Positions 1 through 13,142 of a DNA stretch of 64,000 nucleotides are shown here, piece by piece (position 1 is the first letter of the stretch; every line of letters starts with the position of its first letter). The position numbers and the translations under genes were made by a program. Origin of the DNA: Geosiphon pyriformis (Eukaryota > Glomeromycota > Glomeromycetes > Archaeosporales > Geosiphonaceae); the NCBI GenBank assembly GCA_016748015.1, contig JAAOMT010000602.1, positions 1,254,054-1,318,053 of the forward strand. Reading direction: 5' to 3'. Below the pieces are notes generated by a model, which worked only from the letters and a program-made list of their open reading frames with translations, was not told where the DNA came from and did not search any database.

Positions 1-26
1 TTTTTTTTTTTTTTTTTTTTTTTTTT
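1..26. repeat. Poly-T tract at window edge
   Basis: Uninterrupted run of 26 T at the very start of the window. It may continue outside. Confidence 0.95.
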
Positions 27-806
27 ACATGAAAAGGAAAAACAAATCCTATGAAAAGAATATTTGATTTTAATGATATTAATGATATTTAAAAGTAAGT
101 AACAAAAACTTTGGAATATATCAAAGAATATTAAAGTTTTTTTTTTTTTAAATTATAATTCTTGTTTTACTTTAATCTTAAGATCAGGTTTAACGAATTT
201 GTGTTTCTTTTGACAATTACAAACCTAATTTTAGGAAATTAAAAAATATAATTTTCAAAGAGCAAATTCAAATTCAAATTAAGATTCATATGCTGTATGC
301 TGTATGTAAGACTTGAGAATCTAAAGTAGATTTCATTTAAATGGATTAAAATATATTTATTAATAATTAAAAATGTGTTTTTAGGTTTCCATTCAATTTT
401 AAATCTCATAATATTTCAATTAACAGGCAGGAGTTTTGTGAAACTTATATTTATTTTATAACTTTAGGGGTCCTTATGTTTTCAATTTTTTAGGAAGGTC
501 ACCAAGAATATTTATTCTCAAAAAATGACCACCTTGTGATATGAAATTGTTCCCGAGTAAAAATTTTTGAAAAATGTCAATCTTGGGATTTGCATGTACT
601 AATAAAAAAAAAGATTGACGAGTCACGAAAAATTTTATTTTTTAAATGGTTTCCTTAAATGATATTCCCAAAATGATATACCTGTTTTCCATTTATAAAT
701 TTGTCAACATATTTAAGTGATCCGCTTCTTAATAATAAACACAAATATCCAATTCTTTCAGGAGCCCATTTTGGAATTTGCAAAAATTTTTGATAAAGTA
801 TTAGTG

Positions 807-842
807 GTGAAGGTAACATATTACGTGAAGGTAACATATTAC
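807..842. repeat. 18-bp perfect tandem duplication
   Basis: The unit GTGAAGGTAACATATTAC occurs twice head to tail with no mismatch. It lies inside an open frame (717-1079, +) that otherwise has no protein-like character. Confidence 0.9.
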
Positions 843-1748
843 GTCAGGAATCTCAAGATTTTGAACGACCGAATCTCTGTAGATCGGAACCAATGTGACC
901 GGAAATTTTTTTTCAGTGAAAAAGAAGTTTTTTTTTTTGGTGACCCAAAAAGAACGGAGAATATTCGAAATTTTAAATCAAATAATTGTATTACCAAAAT
1001 AAACTTCAGGGGAGTATTATCAATTATTTATTGCAGAAATTTTTCAAGTCATGAAGTAATTCTAAATTTTTTTAAATGAAACAAAAAATTAAACGAAAGA
1101 AAGTTTGTACTTATTTTTTTTATTCAAAAGAATTCAGATTGCTAATTATCATTTTTGTTTGGTTCCTCTATTCAAATGTTTTACACACAATTTTTTATGA
1201 AAAAAAGCTGTGTTTTAGATTTATAATCAGAAAAATAAATAATTAAGTAAATAAATAAATATTTTTCATTACTCTGTATTCGGAATAAAAGGTATGCTTG
1301 ATTGATTTTTTTCAAACTTTTATATTATAATGTAAGTATAATTAAGTAATAGTCTTATTTTAGAAAAATTTTCTCACATTTTGTACAATATAATCCATAT
1401 CATGTCATGTTATGCTATGCTAAAAACTATACCATTATATAAGGAAAAAAAATTCAGTTTCAATATGCGTTTATTTATCTATCTTTGACTGATATATATT
1501 AATTTCAGCAAATAAAGAATTACCACACAGATTTTAATAGGATATGAAATCTTTTAATTTCTTGATTCAAATGGTTAACAATACAACATAACACTGGGTG
1601 TAATGTAATGCAATGCAATGCGATTTATTGCTAATGCTTTGAATCACTATAAAAGAATTAGATCTATGTTAAAAAAATTCTCCCTCCCCCAACGTTTTGA
1701 AATACTTGCATACCGGCAACTTTTTTATAATATTACTATTTATGGGGT

Positions 1749-1772
1749 AAAAAAAAAAAAAAAAAAAAAAAA
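1749..1772. repeat. Poly-A tract
   Basis: Run of about 24 A. It makes the Lys run of a spurious ORF at 1618-1806. Confidence 0.9.
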
Positions 1773-2274
1773 GTTATGTTTCTTGGCCCATGCAATATTC
1801 ATATAAAAATCTATTTAATTTTTGTAAATAATGGTTTGAATGGTATTAAAAAACATTACGGTTTGCATTTAAGATCTGGGTTTCAAGTTTTTTAGGGTAC
1901 TAAAAAGATTAAAATTCCCTCAAATTTCGATTTATATTTGGAGGTACAAATAAAAAAGTTCGTGATGCAGCTATAAAACTGCATATAAATTTGAATCTGA
2001 ACTTTTTATGGTAATGTATATATTCAAATTGAGTTAACAAGAGTTTAATTTTTTTTACCAATACTAAAATGACTAAATTTTCCAGGGTCCCATAAAAGTT
2101 CGGATTTTAACTACTACATTAAAGGATAATAGGAAAGGTTCTCTAAAAAAAATAAGAAAATAAAAAAAGATCAAGAGATCAAAGATTTTCCAATAACCCA
2201 AAAATGTTCTAGATAGTTTTAAATAATAATAATATGACCATCATTTTAAAGAGTTTTATGCGTAGGATTGTAAG

Positions 2275-2306
<32 letters not shown>

Positions 2307-3208
2307 ACTTCAAATTTCATGATGCAATTCAGTATATTAACGGTTATTCAGTAGAACTTGTGTTCGAAATAGAGTAATCTTTTGTGTATCACATTTATTT
2401 TTTTCTTTTGTCAAAGATTAAATATTTGTAAGTTTTTTTTTCTAACAAAATTATTTGGAAAAAATTATGTCATATTTTAAATTTATTTTATGTTTCAAAA
2501 ATTTTTATCAAATTCAGACTCTAATCGTAAATTCACATATAGCCTTTATGGGTTTTTATTAGTTGATCAACTTTGAAAGAAAATTAATAAATGAAATTCT
2601 TTAAATTAGTAAAATAAATATCTTTTTTTTAACTTCCTAATCATCCGAAAAACCTGAGAAAAAAATATCCCCCAAAACTATGATCAATCTCTTTTAAGGT
2701 TTAAGCCATCATACCCAATCTGTAGAAAATTTATGCTTCGACGATACACTATCTTACCTTTTTCTGTGACCCCGATAATCCAAATAAGATATGGATAGGT
2801 AAAGAAGAAGAAGATTGACTGAATGACTTTCTTTTGACAAAATACCAAAAAAAATATATTTGGGGTTATAATTTTGAAATTATCCGAATTTCAAATTATG
2901 AGCAAAAAAATATTCATTATGTTAATGATTAGCACCACCACCACCACCAACACCAATGTAACTCTTTTTTTCGTGAAATTTCCGTGTGCTTAGTTAATAC
3001 ATGTAATATTAATATTGCTTATCAGCATAAAAAATTTTTAAATTTTTTTTTTTCAAAATTTCTGCAAAGATGATTCCGTATCTATCAAGGTTTCACAAAC
3101 CAAAAAGGTTCAAAATGAGAATATCAAAAATGATTCAACAAACAAAATTGTGACGCGTAAAATTTTTTTTGCAACTATTTTTTTTCATTTTAAGATTATA
3201 TATATGAT

Positions 3209-3294
3209 ATAAGAGATGAGAAATAAGAGATAAGAGATAAGAGATAAGCGATAAGAGATTAGAAATAAGAGATAAGAGATAAGAGATGAGAGAT
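3209..3294. repeat. Heptamer minisatellite (AGAGATA)n
   Basis: About twelve copies of a 7-bp unit AGAGATA, with single-base variants such as AGCGATA, AGAGATT and AGAGATG, span roughly 86 bp. Purine-rich on the plus strand, no coding potential. Confidence 0.85.
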
Positions 3295-3924
3295 CAAAGT
3301 AAAATCAATCAATGATTCATCCTACTATTTCCTTTGTGCTATTTGGTTGAAGCTAGAACATTTTATGATTCAAGATCTTAATGATTGAGGTGGTTGGTTC
3401 TCTTTTTCTTTCTACGAAAAATCATTTATCTTACATTGATCCAAGTCAACCAAAAAAATACCTCACCAACAAATTGTGATATTATTTTTTCACAATTATA
3501 AGGTTTTTCATTCATGATGACAATTTTTCCTCCAAAATAACAATAATCTCTCTAATCAAGGAACAATAATCTTTAAGCAAAATAACAAAATAAAAAAAAT
3601 GATATATTTTTTTTTCCAAAAACTTTTTAGAAACCTAAATGTGGCTAATATCAATTTTTAAATGTGTTAATGATTTCGCATTCAAAAAGAAACGAAATAA
3701 AAAAAAAACCCATTTTAACCGTTTATATTCATAGACTCACTTTTATCAAATCGTTTGCGCTTTCCTTTTTCGTTACGACTCTATTTTGATCCAAATTTAG
3801 TATTCTCTCATGTGTCTCTTTATTATCAAGTTCTTTTTTCTGTTCTTTTCGTAACCTAAATAAATAGATTATATTTTTTTACCAATTTATTATAGATTTT
3901 TATATTTTATATTTATTTCAATTT

Positions 3925-3955
3925 ATTATTATTTTCTTTTATTATTATTATTCTA

Positions 3956-3989
<34 letters not shown>

Positions 3990-3990
3990 T
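3925..3990. repeat. (ATT)n microsatellite
   Basis: Interrupted, then perfect ATT trinucleotide repeat. The longest pure stretch is about 33 bp at the right end. Confidence 0.9.
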
Positions 3991-5390
3991 TGAGAATTTC
4001 GGAAATTTGATTAATTCATCTGGTGCACTTATTTAAAAAAGGTTTAACCAAGCGTTACTGTAATTTCTAAAGAGGTAGTAGAAATTATTGATAGATTCTC
4101 ACATTTTATATCAAAATATACTAAATTTACATAAATATTTTTTGAGGAAATGTTCCAATATATTTTGAATTGACTTATCTTTAGAGATTAATTTAGGCTC
4201 TTATTTCTCGAACCCTAGATTACTGTCTTCTGATTCAAATGATCAAGAAACCAAACAGTTCCTTAATTATTTTGCTTAATATATATATCTTTCCCCCAAT
4301 CTTTCTTATCACTTCTCAACACGTCCACAGTATAAGGCTTGAACTTTTTTTACGTCAATATTTAAAGTCTCCTATAGTTCATAAATGAATAATTTTCTAC
4401 AAGATAAAAAAATTGAAAATTTTCTAAAACAATTAAAACTGGCACGAGAAAAATTTATCATAAATTTTCTGGTCAAAAGCTGACGCTTCTTAGTCTTGAC
4501 ATGCGGCTTAACGTAAAATTAGGATCGGAATTGCCTTGGAAACACTTTTATGGGATAATCTTGAAAATTTTGTTGTTAGGGTTATTTAAAATAAAATTCA
4601 CACTACTACTAGATAAATTTATTGCCATATTTCTAGACACAAAGACCTTTTGAATTTACAAAAGAAATTTACTTGAAATAAATTTATTAATTATACTAAA
4701 CGTTATTGAATTTTTATTCAGTATATATGAAAAACTTGCCAAATGAGTTTTTAGTAGAATTATCAAAAATTTGAACGGAATATATCTTCAATTTGGAATA
4801 GATTTTCTCTTTGATTCTTAAAAGAGGAGAAACTTTTAATATTTTAAATTGGATGGTTTATATGAAATATTTTTGAAAAAGATAGAGATTTTATGAAATT
4901 AAACTCAAAAATAAATAAATAAATTCCGAGTTATTTTAAAGACCTTGTTTTATTAAGGAAATATTTAAAAGAGAATAATATTGTTGCCTGTTTAATTCAC
5001 ACTATTAGTTAATAGAATTTCATTCTTTACATATAGCTTGTTAGAAATCAAATAATTGACATTATTTTAATACCTTGGGTACCCTTATTTTCTCAAAATT
5101 TTTAGCCATTTTCTGAATTGAACAATAATTGAAAAGATCAAGTTTTGAAAAAAAGGGAGTTTTCAAGATTACGGTTATATCAGTCATCCCGTGAATTCGA
5201 CTTTTTTTTCCAAATTTGTGAAACTTTCACATTTTTAAAAATGTCAAAAATTCATATCATCTGTATAAAATTTTTTTTTTTGAAAACACAAATTATTTTA
5301 TTTTTACTAATAATTCATGCATAAAGAGTACAAACGGTATTAATTCATAAGAACCAATATAGAGGATTTTGGGATAAATTTATTCCATTG

Positions 5391-5392
<2 letters not shown>

Positions 5393-5420
<28 letters not shown>
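5393..5420. repeat. Poly-A tract
   Basis: A near-continuous A run of about 28 nt, followed by CTTTTTTT and a further A run, so a short A/T foldback is possible. Confidence 0.85.
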
Positions 5421-5423
<3 letters not shown>

Positions 5424-7276
5424 TTTTTTAAAAAAAAAAAATTCTCTACAAGAATTTCTATCATGAAAATAATTTCTAAATACCTTTCAATGAAGAATTC
5501 TTAAAATTATCAAACTGGAAATTTAACAAATGTGATACCATTGGCTTTTTAAAAATGATTTAATTCCAGGCTTCTAATAACCTTAGATTGATGATTCTTT
5601 TAAGGAATCCCATTAATCTACCAGTTTGCTAAGGAACCTACATTTGAAAATCTAGTTACAAAAGTTTAAGCTCTAAGGATTTTTTTACAATTAATCAAAT
5701 AAATCTAATTCTTAAAAGGAAATTGAAATATTTTAATGATAGAAAAAAATCAAACACTTAAAAAAAATTGGAACTTGATTTAATATAGGTTTTTTGAAAC
5801 TTTGAAAAATTCTTGTCAATGAAATTTTAGTCTCAAGGAAAAATTCTTTTATCTTCAAAAATGCACAAAAAACAAGTAAAAGTAATTGAATTTTTAAAAA
5901 CAATCATTAAAAATTATTTCATGGAATTTAAGAAATTATTTTTAAGCCTTATAAAACTCGAGCTAATCATATACATACTAAACCAACAAGATTTTTCATT
6001 GTGAACGATATTTTAAACGTTAAAAAAATGAATAAAATTTTTTTTTCTCACTTCAATGTCAATATTATTATAAAGTTTAAAAAAGATCCTTATGGCTATA
6101 AAGAAAGAATGATAAAAAGAAAATAGTCAAGACAAATTATATAAAATTTCGAGAATAATTCCTTTTTTTTTCATTACTTTTGAATCTTTATATCACTTGC
6201 TTTTAAATAAACCTAATATTTTACAAAAAAAGCAATTTTTCTGCTTTTATTTAAGAGATCTTGTTAATTTTGACAGTCATAACAACCTTTTCTACCATCA
6301 TTTAGTCTTTTATTTCTCAAAACCTTTTTATTTTTCCAAAATTTTTGTCAAATATTCTAGTTATAGAATTTACTTTTGATATTCAAAGGGGTAAACATAA
6401 TATTTTAAACAGCATTCAAGTTCTTTTCTCTCATAATATGTGCGCTGTTCGACAATTATCTAATATTGAATGAAGATGAGAATTCTAAAAGATATCTTTT
6501 GTTAAAGTAAAAGTAACTCGTAGAATACTTGTATTTTAACTTCACTTCCTCAACCGATAAACCATGTCAGATATTCAATATAAACTGAAAAGTCTTCAAA
6601 ATTCAGTTTCTCGTTACTTAAAGACTATTGAACTTATAAAACACTCAATATTTTTAAAAATTTTTGATCCCGGATCCAGATAAAATTTGAGAAATAAAAT
6701 TATTGGTGGTTTTTCATAGATTGAATTTTCAATTTTTCAACATAAAAAATTGTGATCAAACTCGCACCTCTAGAAGTTCAGTTTAAGAAATTTTTTTAAA
6801 AAAAATATCAATAAAAACTTTTGGTCCTAAATTAGGAAATTCTGAAATCAATAATAATAATACTTTTTTTGGGAAATTATGCAATACCAACGAATGCCCA
6901 TTTTCGAAACCCATGTGTACATTGCATTACATGATAGCCATACTGAAGGCCTTTTCATTTTCGGAACTTTTGGGTATACTAGATTGGTTGTCAAGCTTTC
7001 ACAAGTTTAAATCAACACAATAGTGACCTATTTGATTTTTTGGAGAGCAATGCAATCAAGAAAATGAATCATAACACGTTCGCATATCTTTAAAAATAAT
7101 TCCACGATAAAGACTTGAAAGTTTCCTAATTGGGTGAGCTATAATCATGCATATAAGGATTACAAAAAACCAAATCTGGTTCTCAAATCAGAGATTTGAG
7201 AAGCGTATGGAAAGGTTTTACCTTAGTCTTATTATTTTGAAATTCAAGAAGGAAAATATGATTCACTGGGCAAAGT

Positions 7277-7334
7277 ATAAATAAATAAATAAATAAATAA
7301 ATAAATCAAATGTCAATAAATAAATAAATAAATC
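7277..7334. repeat. (AAAT)n microsatellite
   Basis: Two blocks of the tetranucleotide AAAT, separated by a short unique segment. Confidence 0.9.
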
Positions 7335-7532
7335 AAATAATCATATTACCTAATTAAAATTTCTCTCATGTATTTTTCCATACGAAATTTCTATAGTAAA
7401 GTCTCGTACCAACTATTTTCTCACCTGATCCTTATTTTCTTCAAGTTTTTGAAGTATTGGGGAATAATATTTTGAAAAAACTCGTTACTAACATTTTTAT
7501 CTCCCTGTTTTCTCAATTTAAATAATTATAAA

Positions 7533-7561
<29 letters not shown>
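7533..7561. repeat. (AAT)n microsatellite
   Basis: About ten perfect AAT units. Confidence 0.9.
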
Positions 7562-7563
<2 letters not shown>

Positions 7564-7886
7564 TGGCCAGACTTTAGAAATCAATTTCCCAAAAAAACCA
7601 TCAAAAATTTCATTCCATTATTCAGATAAATCATGATATACAGTAAATAAAGACAACAATATGATATTTATGAGTTAAAATTTGGAAAACAAAGAGAATA
7701 TCTTTCAAACACGCGATTTTATTTATATTTCCAAATTATTTAATATCATAAACCGTCACATTTTATACCTTGGGTGCAAAACATAATGAAATAATGAAAA
7801 TTTAATTTACTTAAGATTTCCTAAAAGGAAGATAAAGAGTGTCCAGGTCATTATTATCAAAGTTTATTTTGTTTATATTTTCCTCA

Positions 7887-7899
7887 CCCCCCCCCCCCC
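7887..7899. repeat. Poly-C tract
   Basis: Thirteen consecutive C residues, unusual in a region this AT-rich. Confidence 0.9.
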
Positions 7900-9049
7900 A
7901 TCGAGTTTTTAGGATATCTTCAAATTAGATCTTCATTGGAAACCTAAAATTTCTCAAAAAATACTAAAAATCTAGATTTTATAAAAATCATCCTCTGACA
8001 CTTATATTTGTTATTTAAATATATATTCTAACTAAAATAAGGTATGAAAGGAAAAGTATTATGTACTATATGGCCAAAAATATCATTATGAAATAACCGA
8101 TAAACTTGCAATGAGGCGTTCAAAAATATTTGTTTTCTGTCAAATTTACACGGAATTTAAATTTTCCATTCATCGACGCTTCATTCGAAATATTTTTGCC
8201 AGGACTTTTTTAGCATCCGAAAAAAATGCCTTTTTTCTGGGTTCGAAACTTCGATAAAAAAATTAAGAAATTTTAAAAAGGTAAAACAAATCTGTGTACC
8301 TCCTGGGCTAGACAAAAATCTACTACGTGCGAAACTGATCTAATTCTCGCACAAAATGGCTGAAAAACAAAGAATCCTGAAAAACAAATTAAGTTTTGCC
8401 GCACTTGCATCCCTTCGAGAAAATTCTCCCACGATTTAAAAAGCTAAAATTCGGTCATTTCGCATCAAAGAATGACGAACATGGGCAAATTTACAGATGA
8501 TCAAACCGCGCATTGAACTTGCGTGTAATTCATATCGGAATCCCTTTTCATTGAAATCAGTAACTCTCCTGGTCACCAAAACACTATTTGAAAGGTAAAA
8601 ATCCCAACAATAAACCGAATAAAGTTACTTTCTTTTTAACAAAAATTTTATTTTGTCTCCTATGACATCCGAATTGTTCATTCTGACATCATGATTCGTT
8701 CATCTCTTAGCAATGAACCCAAAAGTTGGGTGATAAAAAGTCTTTTAATATAATGTCATTTCCTGCAAGAGAAGTTACCCTTTTTCAGAATACATTTTAC
8801 CGGTAAAAAATATGTCATAAGAATGGTACACGTGATCTTTTATGTTTTTGTAATACTCAAAGGGCATGTATCCGGTAAAAATCAAATTTCATTTAAGTGT
8901 TTCTGGATTTTATTAAAATTGTTTGATTTAAATTTCTTTCTATGCTTAAAAAAGTTCATTAAAATGCTGATTTGATTTCAAATATACAAAATATTTTGGG
9001 TGATGGCATGTGTGCATAAAATTAAAAAAAAAAAGGAAACTAGAATTTT

Positions 9050-9301
9050 GTGAGTTCTATTAGAAAATATTTGGGAAACTATACTTTTCGAGAAATTGAC
9101 CTATATTTAATTGATAACAAAATTAAAATCATTAGAAAATTAAATGGAAGGAATATTGGTAATAGAGTAAAAAAGTTGATTTTTTTTTGCGCTACCAGCC
9201 ACCAAAACACACGACTTTTACCTGATATTTACAAATTAACTTTGGAATTACAAAATTACGAAGATAAAAGATTCGAGGAGAAATTGAAAACTGTATCATA
9301 A
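9050..9301 (+). pseudogene. Possible coding relic, 83 codons, unrecognised
   Basis: An 83-codon open frame opens with GTG, not ATG, so any gene here would need an upstream exon, and none is evident. The composition is more protein-like than the surrounding AT-rich frames, especially the charged C-terminal part (LELQNYEDKRFEEKLK). No domain is recognised. It ends about 90 bp before the 3' end of the convergent HAP2 gene. It may be a decayed exon or chance; confidence is low. Confidence 0.22.
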
Positions 9302-9386
9302 AAAGGGTTTCATCATCTAATGTCTATTGCAGAAAATTATTTTGCATTTAATAATTCAACTCATTTGATTGAAAAGTGTCATAGTT

Positions 9387-11123
9387 TTACATTGAATGGT
9401 TTAGGTTATGATTTGAGTTAACAAAGTTTGACGTTGGATTCAATTCAATTATTGCGGCTGCAGCTGTCGATTCGGCTGCAAGAGAAGCAGCTTCCAAACT
9501 CCTTCGACGTCGTCTTGCTAACAGAGTACCATTATCAATTGAATTTGTAGTGTAAGCCTGTTGTTGATATGAAGTAGGTGAAGATGGTTGAGATGTGTTT
9601 CTTGTTGAAGTCAAATCGTATGTATGGTATCGGGAATTATTGTCCCAATTTGTGCTGTCAAGTCTTAGCCACATGTTCTGATTTTGACTTATCGCAGCTG
9701 GAGCGATGGCCACATTTGTGCTGGTATAATAAACTTCATTAGATTCGTATTCATCGAAATTTTGAGAATAGTTAGCAGGTGAAGAGGAGTTGCTATTTTC
9801 GGAATTTTCTTGGTTTCTTTGAGATTCAAGTTCAGCCATTTTTTCGGCGGTCAAAAAACGGCCACCGGGCCCTCGAGGCCGGCGCATTGCATGCAAATGT
9901 CGAGATTCGTGAATGTATGGCTAAGTAAGTTAAAATAAAGTGGGCAATGTTAATTAATGACGTAACCGGAGATCTCAATTAAAGATTACCAAGCGTGATT
10001 AATAATTATATTGAAAAATGGTGAAGACAATTGATTGCGCCCACCACAATTATTAATTGATGATGATAATGGAGATTTTTACTTACTTTTCGTTGCCTTG
10101 AAAAATTATGCGCCTTTTCAAATTTTTCTCTTGCAATACGTCTTTTCAGAATCCTTGTGAATTGTTTTGGATTAATCAAAATTGGTTTCACTTGATTTAT
10201 GTCCTCTTCTTCTTGCTTAATGTAGTCAAGTACAGGTTCTATTTTGATTTCTACTTGTTCAGCTGGGATTCCAGAAGTTGTTGGTAGATATTGATAAATT
10301 CCTGAAGGATTAAGGATTTGTTGCTGTTGTTGTTGTTGTTGTTGTTGTTGTTGTGATGAAACTACGTGTGGATTTGACCAAATTGGGGAGGCTAATGAAT
10401 GAGAGTTGGTGAGGTATGATGGTTGCTCATTTTGTGTTAATGAATGAAGTTTTAATTCCTCAAAAGGAGTGTTCATGTTAGGCGATTGTTCTTGTAAAAT
10501 GGGCTATTAAAAGTAATTCGTTGAAACAAAATATTTTAGTAATTAGATTGTTTAAAAAAGAAAGTTACAAATATCAAAGCCTTGAACACACCATAATGGG
10601 AAACATATGTGTATTATAGCCTCTTTGTTGCATAGGATGTTGTAGAATTGGAACTGTAGGATATCTCTGAGAAACATGTTTTTGTGAATCATTCTAAAAA
10701 GGTTTACAAATCACCAAAAAGCTCATGTTAGGGAGAAGTGGAAAAAATAGAAAATGAGTCATTTTAACGAAAAGTTACCGAAAGAGAGATTTCATGTGAA
10801 TAATTAATTATTTGAGGTGGTGACATTTGCTGCTGTTGAGGCTGAGATTGATGGTGGTGTTGTGGTAGTGAGTCATATCTTTGAAAGGCAACATACTTTT
10901 GAAAATTTTCCTGGTTACACATTGAGTATGAGAAGTTATTACGATTAGCTTGAGAAAAAAAAAATTGTAAAAAAATTCTGGCCTTTATATAACTTACAAA
11001 GGGTTTCACTTGATTTTGATCAATAGTGTTTTTATTAAAAGAAGCAGTATAGAAGATGTTTGGATCAAAACGTGACTGAGAATTAGGTAAGAGCGGAATT
11101 TCCGAATAAAGTATTTCAGTCAT
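9387..11123 (-). CDS. HAP2: HAP2/NF-YA subunit of the CCAAT-binding complex, five exons
   Basis: DNA-contacting subunit of the nuclear HAP2/3/5 (NF-Y) CCAAT-box factor. Proposed exons, read on the minus strand: 11123-10998, 10910-10779, 10693-10592, 10503-10087 and 9920-9387. All junctions are phase 0 with GT...AG ends, giving 436 aa. Only splicing exon 4 to exon 5 restores the bipartite HAP2 domain. The subunit-interaction helix (about residues 226-250, INPKQFTRILKRR) lies in exon 4. The linker ending RQRK joins PYIHESRHLHAMRRPRG, the DNA-binding half (about 260-286), ending GGRFLTAEK. The N-terminal half is Gln-rich, with a 12-Gln tract at about 171-182 and further QPQQQQ, as is usual for NF-YA activation regions. 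A long low-complexity tail follows the domain. Several normally conserved positions differ (see findings). Exon 1/2 and the 3/4 donor (GTGTGT) are the least certain parts. No HAP3 or HAP5 gene is in the window. Confidence 0.9.
10327..10354 (-). repeat. Poly-Gln codon repeat in HAP2
   Basis: CAA/CAG trinucleotide repeat inside exon 4 of the HAP2 gene, encoding about 12 consecutive Gln. Likely length-polymorphic. Confidence 0.85.
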
Positions 11124-11362
11124 TTGAATTATAACTAGCGAGAGTCAATTAAGTTTATTCAATTAGAACTAGGATTGACATCCTCTTTTTTTTTTGCCGG
11201 AAAATAAAGGTTTATTAAATATGAAAAAAATTATTTGCAGAAAAATTTCCCCATTGGATGTGGAAATATTTATGATAAAGTAAAAGTATTAATAGATTAA
11301 TTTATTAAGATCTACTAAATATTTCAGAGTATAATAAAGTTTGATTTTAAAAAAAAAATATT

Positions 11363-11452
11363 TGTTTACCGTAATATTTACTTTATACTAGTTTCCTTTG
11401 TTGACCAAAAAAATGGCACAGTTAATCAATTTGCTTTACATTACGGTAAACA
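11363..11452. repeat. 90-bp foldback with perfect 13-bp arms
   Basis: TGTTTACCGTAAT at 11363-11375 is the exact reverse complement of ATTACGGTAAACA at 11440-11452, with a 64-nt unique spacer. It lies just upstream of HAP2 (starts 11123, reading away) and ends about 10 bp before the inverted duplication block at 11463. It could be a tiny MITE or a transcribed hairpin; no clear target-site duplication is seen. Confidence 0.55.
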
Positions 11453-13116
11453 CCGACAAAAAATAGATTGTGTCAATATTATTCATTTTTTTTTTTTTTT
11501 TGGATATATTGTGTCTTTTCGGGCATGAATTGTAAAATCAAACATATACCAATTTTTTGTTTGGAATTTTATCGCTAAAGAGCGGCTTTGTATATTTAAT
11601 AAGTATGACAGAAAATTTCAATTGAAACTTATAATTATTACGATATATAAAAGATTTTCTACATGCATTGTTGTACGTCATTGTACTCTGATTTGAAATC
11701 CTAGCTTTTTTAACGTAGCAATTTTCCATTTTCTGAATCAATATGAATGAAAAGGTTCAAAAGTATTTCTATCTGCAAACTTCATTGATGCTAGCTTTTT
11801 AATTTTCTCAGCATAATCTTTGCCAAGAATAGAAAAAAGATGAGTCAAGTTGTGAATTTTCAACAGCATTTTTAAAAAAAAAAAATTTCAAAAACTATTT
11901 CAATTTTAAAAGAATTTCGCATTTTTTTAAAAGGATAAAATAATAGGTTTAGTATATCAATTTCAACTTCCAAAGAAGTCCATTTTCAAATGGGAATTAA
12001 ATTCACAAACCAATCAACATTTTTGCTGACAAAATGACAAACAATTGGTGTTTAACCACGTGCCGAGTAAATTAGTTCGATAATTTAAGAATGGTGCAAG
12101 TCTTTAAAAGCTGTCAATATCAATTATCATTTGCATTAATAACAAAGTTTCCCTTTGCAGAAATATTTTCGAGGCTAGGCTGATTTGTTTGACCTACATT
12201 GGTGTTCATTCATGTGGACCATTCGGGAAAATTTTCAGAAATGGGTTTTAAATTAGCTCTAAACCAAATTCAAGATTAACATGAAAAATTATCAAATCTA
12301 ATTTAGCGAAACAGCAGCAACTGTGGTGTGAGCAAAATCTTTAAATTAATGATCTTGTTCAAAAAGGAAAAATTGGAACTAAATCTTTCTCCATTTTTTT
12401 TTTGTTTCTTTCTTTGTTTAAGATTTACAAAAAAAAGAAACAAAATTATAATTTGGAAATATCCAAGGAAAACTTTGGAAAAATTAAAACGCAGGACTAT
12501 ATGCTTTTTTATTAATCAAAAGAATGTGAAAGTTGCTGGAATAAATCTAATAATTAACAAATATTTACGACAAGCAAGCAAACATTACCATGAACTCATA
12601 TGAAAAAACGTTCAAATATTTATAATATGTCATTTTTTCCAAAAATAATCATGACAGGTAAAAATTATTATCTGAGGTTTCACCATTGTTAATTTTTCAT
12701 GTAGTTCTACACATTTAATATTTACATTACATATGGAGATATGCATTATATTCATTCATTCATTCACACATTAAAGTAAAGCAAATAATTTTCAAAAGAT
12801 TTATGCTTCAAAATCTAACTTGATAATAAATGGTCCGGGTTCGGAAATTTTTTTAAATAAGATGCAGCAATACAACGTTCATAAAACAGCGATCAAAAAT
12901 TTTCTACGCATAAATTAGATAGCCTATAAAACGCACTAATCGATCATTCGCCTCAACGAAATTCATTTCGTTAAAATGTTTTTAAATTTAAAATAAATTT
13001 CCATGCGACTTTCCCTAATTATAATGAAGAAAACAATGAGCGACACGTGTGAACTGTATGTATGAAATATTTGGGCTTTTTTTAAAACTAAGGATCTAGA
13101 GTATATCATTTTTCTA

Positions 13117-13142
13117 CCAACCAACCAACCAACCAACCAACC
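13117..13142. repeat. (CCAA)n microsatellite
   Basis: Six and a half CCAA units. On the minus strand it produces the GWLVGWLVG segment of a spurious ORF. It lies in copy-1-specific sequence of duplication X. Confidence 0.9.

Larger units (their letters stand above)
1..9300. other. AT-rich intergenic region with microsatellites
   Basis: No convincing gene is seen on either strand apart from a weak relic near 9.05-9.30 kb. The open frames here are short, lack splice-flanked partners and follow A/T runs. The stretch holds homopolymers and short tandem repeats (listed separately). A slightly less AT-rich patch near 8150-8560 holds no readable exon. Confidence 0.7.

Noticed and set aside
3209-3294. 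Possible CRISPR-like or array structure
   Set aside because: Units are 7 bp with no spacers; a simple minisatellite in a eukaryotic context. No CRISPR array occurs in the window.
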